Source: Candidatus Kuenenia stuttgartensis (lineage in GTDB: Bacteria > Planctomycetota > Planctomycetia > Isosphaerales > Isosphaeraceae). From it: a stretch of DNA of 5,997 bases. This document shows, piece by piece, positions 5,916-5,997 of the stretch (position 1 is its first letter; each line of letters begins with the position of its first letter). The stretch covers positions 1 to 5,997 of the forward strand of contig CAMBZY010000213.1 in the NCBI GenBank assembly GCA_945872325.1, written 5' to 3'. The notes under the pieces were generated by a model. The model saw only the letters and a list, made by a program, of their open reading frames with translations. It did no database searches and was not told where the DNA came from. The position numbers and the translations under genes are program-made.

Positions 5916-5997
5916 ATCCGAACCAATTCGTCACCCTTCCCCATTTCCATCTGGACTCGATTCCACTTTCCGGTCAAACTCTTAAATATCCAGCGTC
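5894..5997 (-). CDS. Possible C-terminal end of an unrecognised gene (cut by window edge)
   Basis: A minus-strand frame enters from the right edge and ends at TGA 5896-5894 after 33 full codons. The translation has an ordinary protein-like composition (WIFKSLTGKWNRVQMEMG then KGDELVRIQTMGDH), unlike the other frames here. It would overlap the end of the LigD-PE-like gene by 22 bases, tail to tail. Too little is visible to name a family, and an open frame of this size can occur by chance. Confidence 0.4.
   Translation of the reverse strand, partial: RWIFKSLTGKWNRVQMEMGKGDELVRIQTMGDH

Overview
The window looks like a chromosomal segment of a planctomycete. This is inferred from three things: an exported arylsulfatase-family enzyme, an exported PQQ-like beta-propeller protein with a low-complexity Ala/Glu/Lys tail, and a stand-alone LigD phosphoesterase-like protein. 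All three types are common in Planctomycetota. Base composition is moderate and fairly even, and I see no transposase, integrase, tRNA, rRNA, CRISPR array or prophage gene. No genus can be assigned from this sequence alone.

Layout, left to right. (1) On the minus strand, the N-terminal half of purH runs off the left edge; it encodes the IMP cyclohydrolase domain and the beginning of the AICAR transformylase domain. (2) A 189-base gap upstream of purH holds a 15-bp intrinsic-terminator-like hairpin, which ends the next minus-strand gene, and a second long imperfect hairpin in the presumed purH leader. (3) Next is a minus-strand gene for an exported protein with eight PQQ/BamB-like repeats. (4) A 419-base divergent intergenic region carries several short palindromes. 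(5) A plus-strand gene encodes an unrecognised membrane protein with a C-terminal four-cysteine zinc ribbon. (6) Converging on it with only 6 bases between the stops is a minus-strand gene for an exported cysteine-type (formylglycine) sulfatase, possibly an N-acetylglucosamine-6-sulfatase. (7) A 331-base divergent gap follows. (8) A plus-strand gene encodes a 142-residue LigD-PE-like protein. (9) The last bases read as the C-terminal end of a probable minus-strand gene overlapping the LigD-PE-like gene tail to tail.

The genes are mostly separate transcription units in alternating orientation, and nothing in their order suggests one shared pathway. purH is housekeeping purine synthesis; the sulfatase and the propeller act outside the cytoplasm; the LigD-PE-like protein may act on nucleic-acid 3' ends. 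I do not see a new multi-gene system. The most interesting single items are the stand-alone LigD-PE-like protein with an intact catalytic signature, the unassigned membrane zinc-ribbon protein, and the structured leader before purH.
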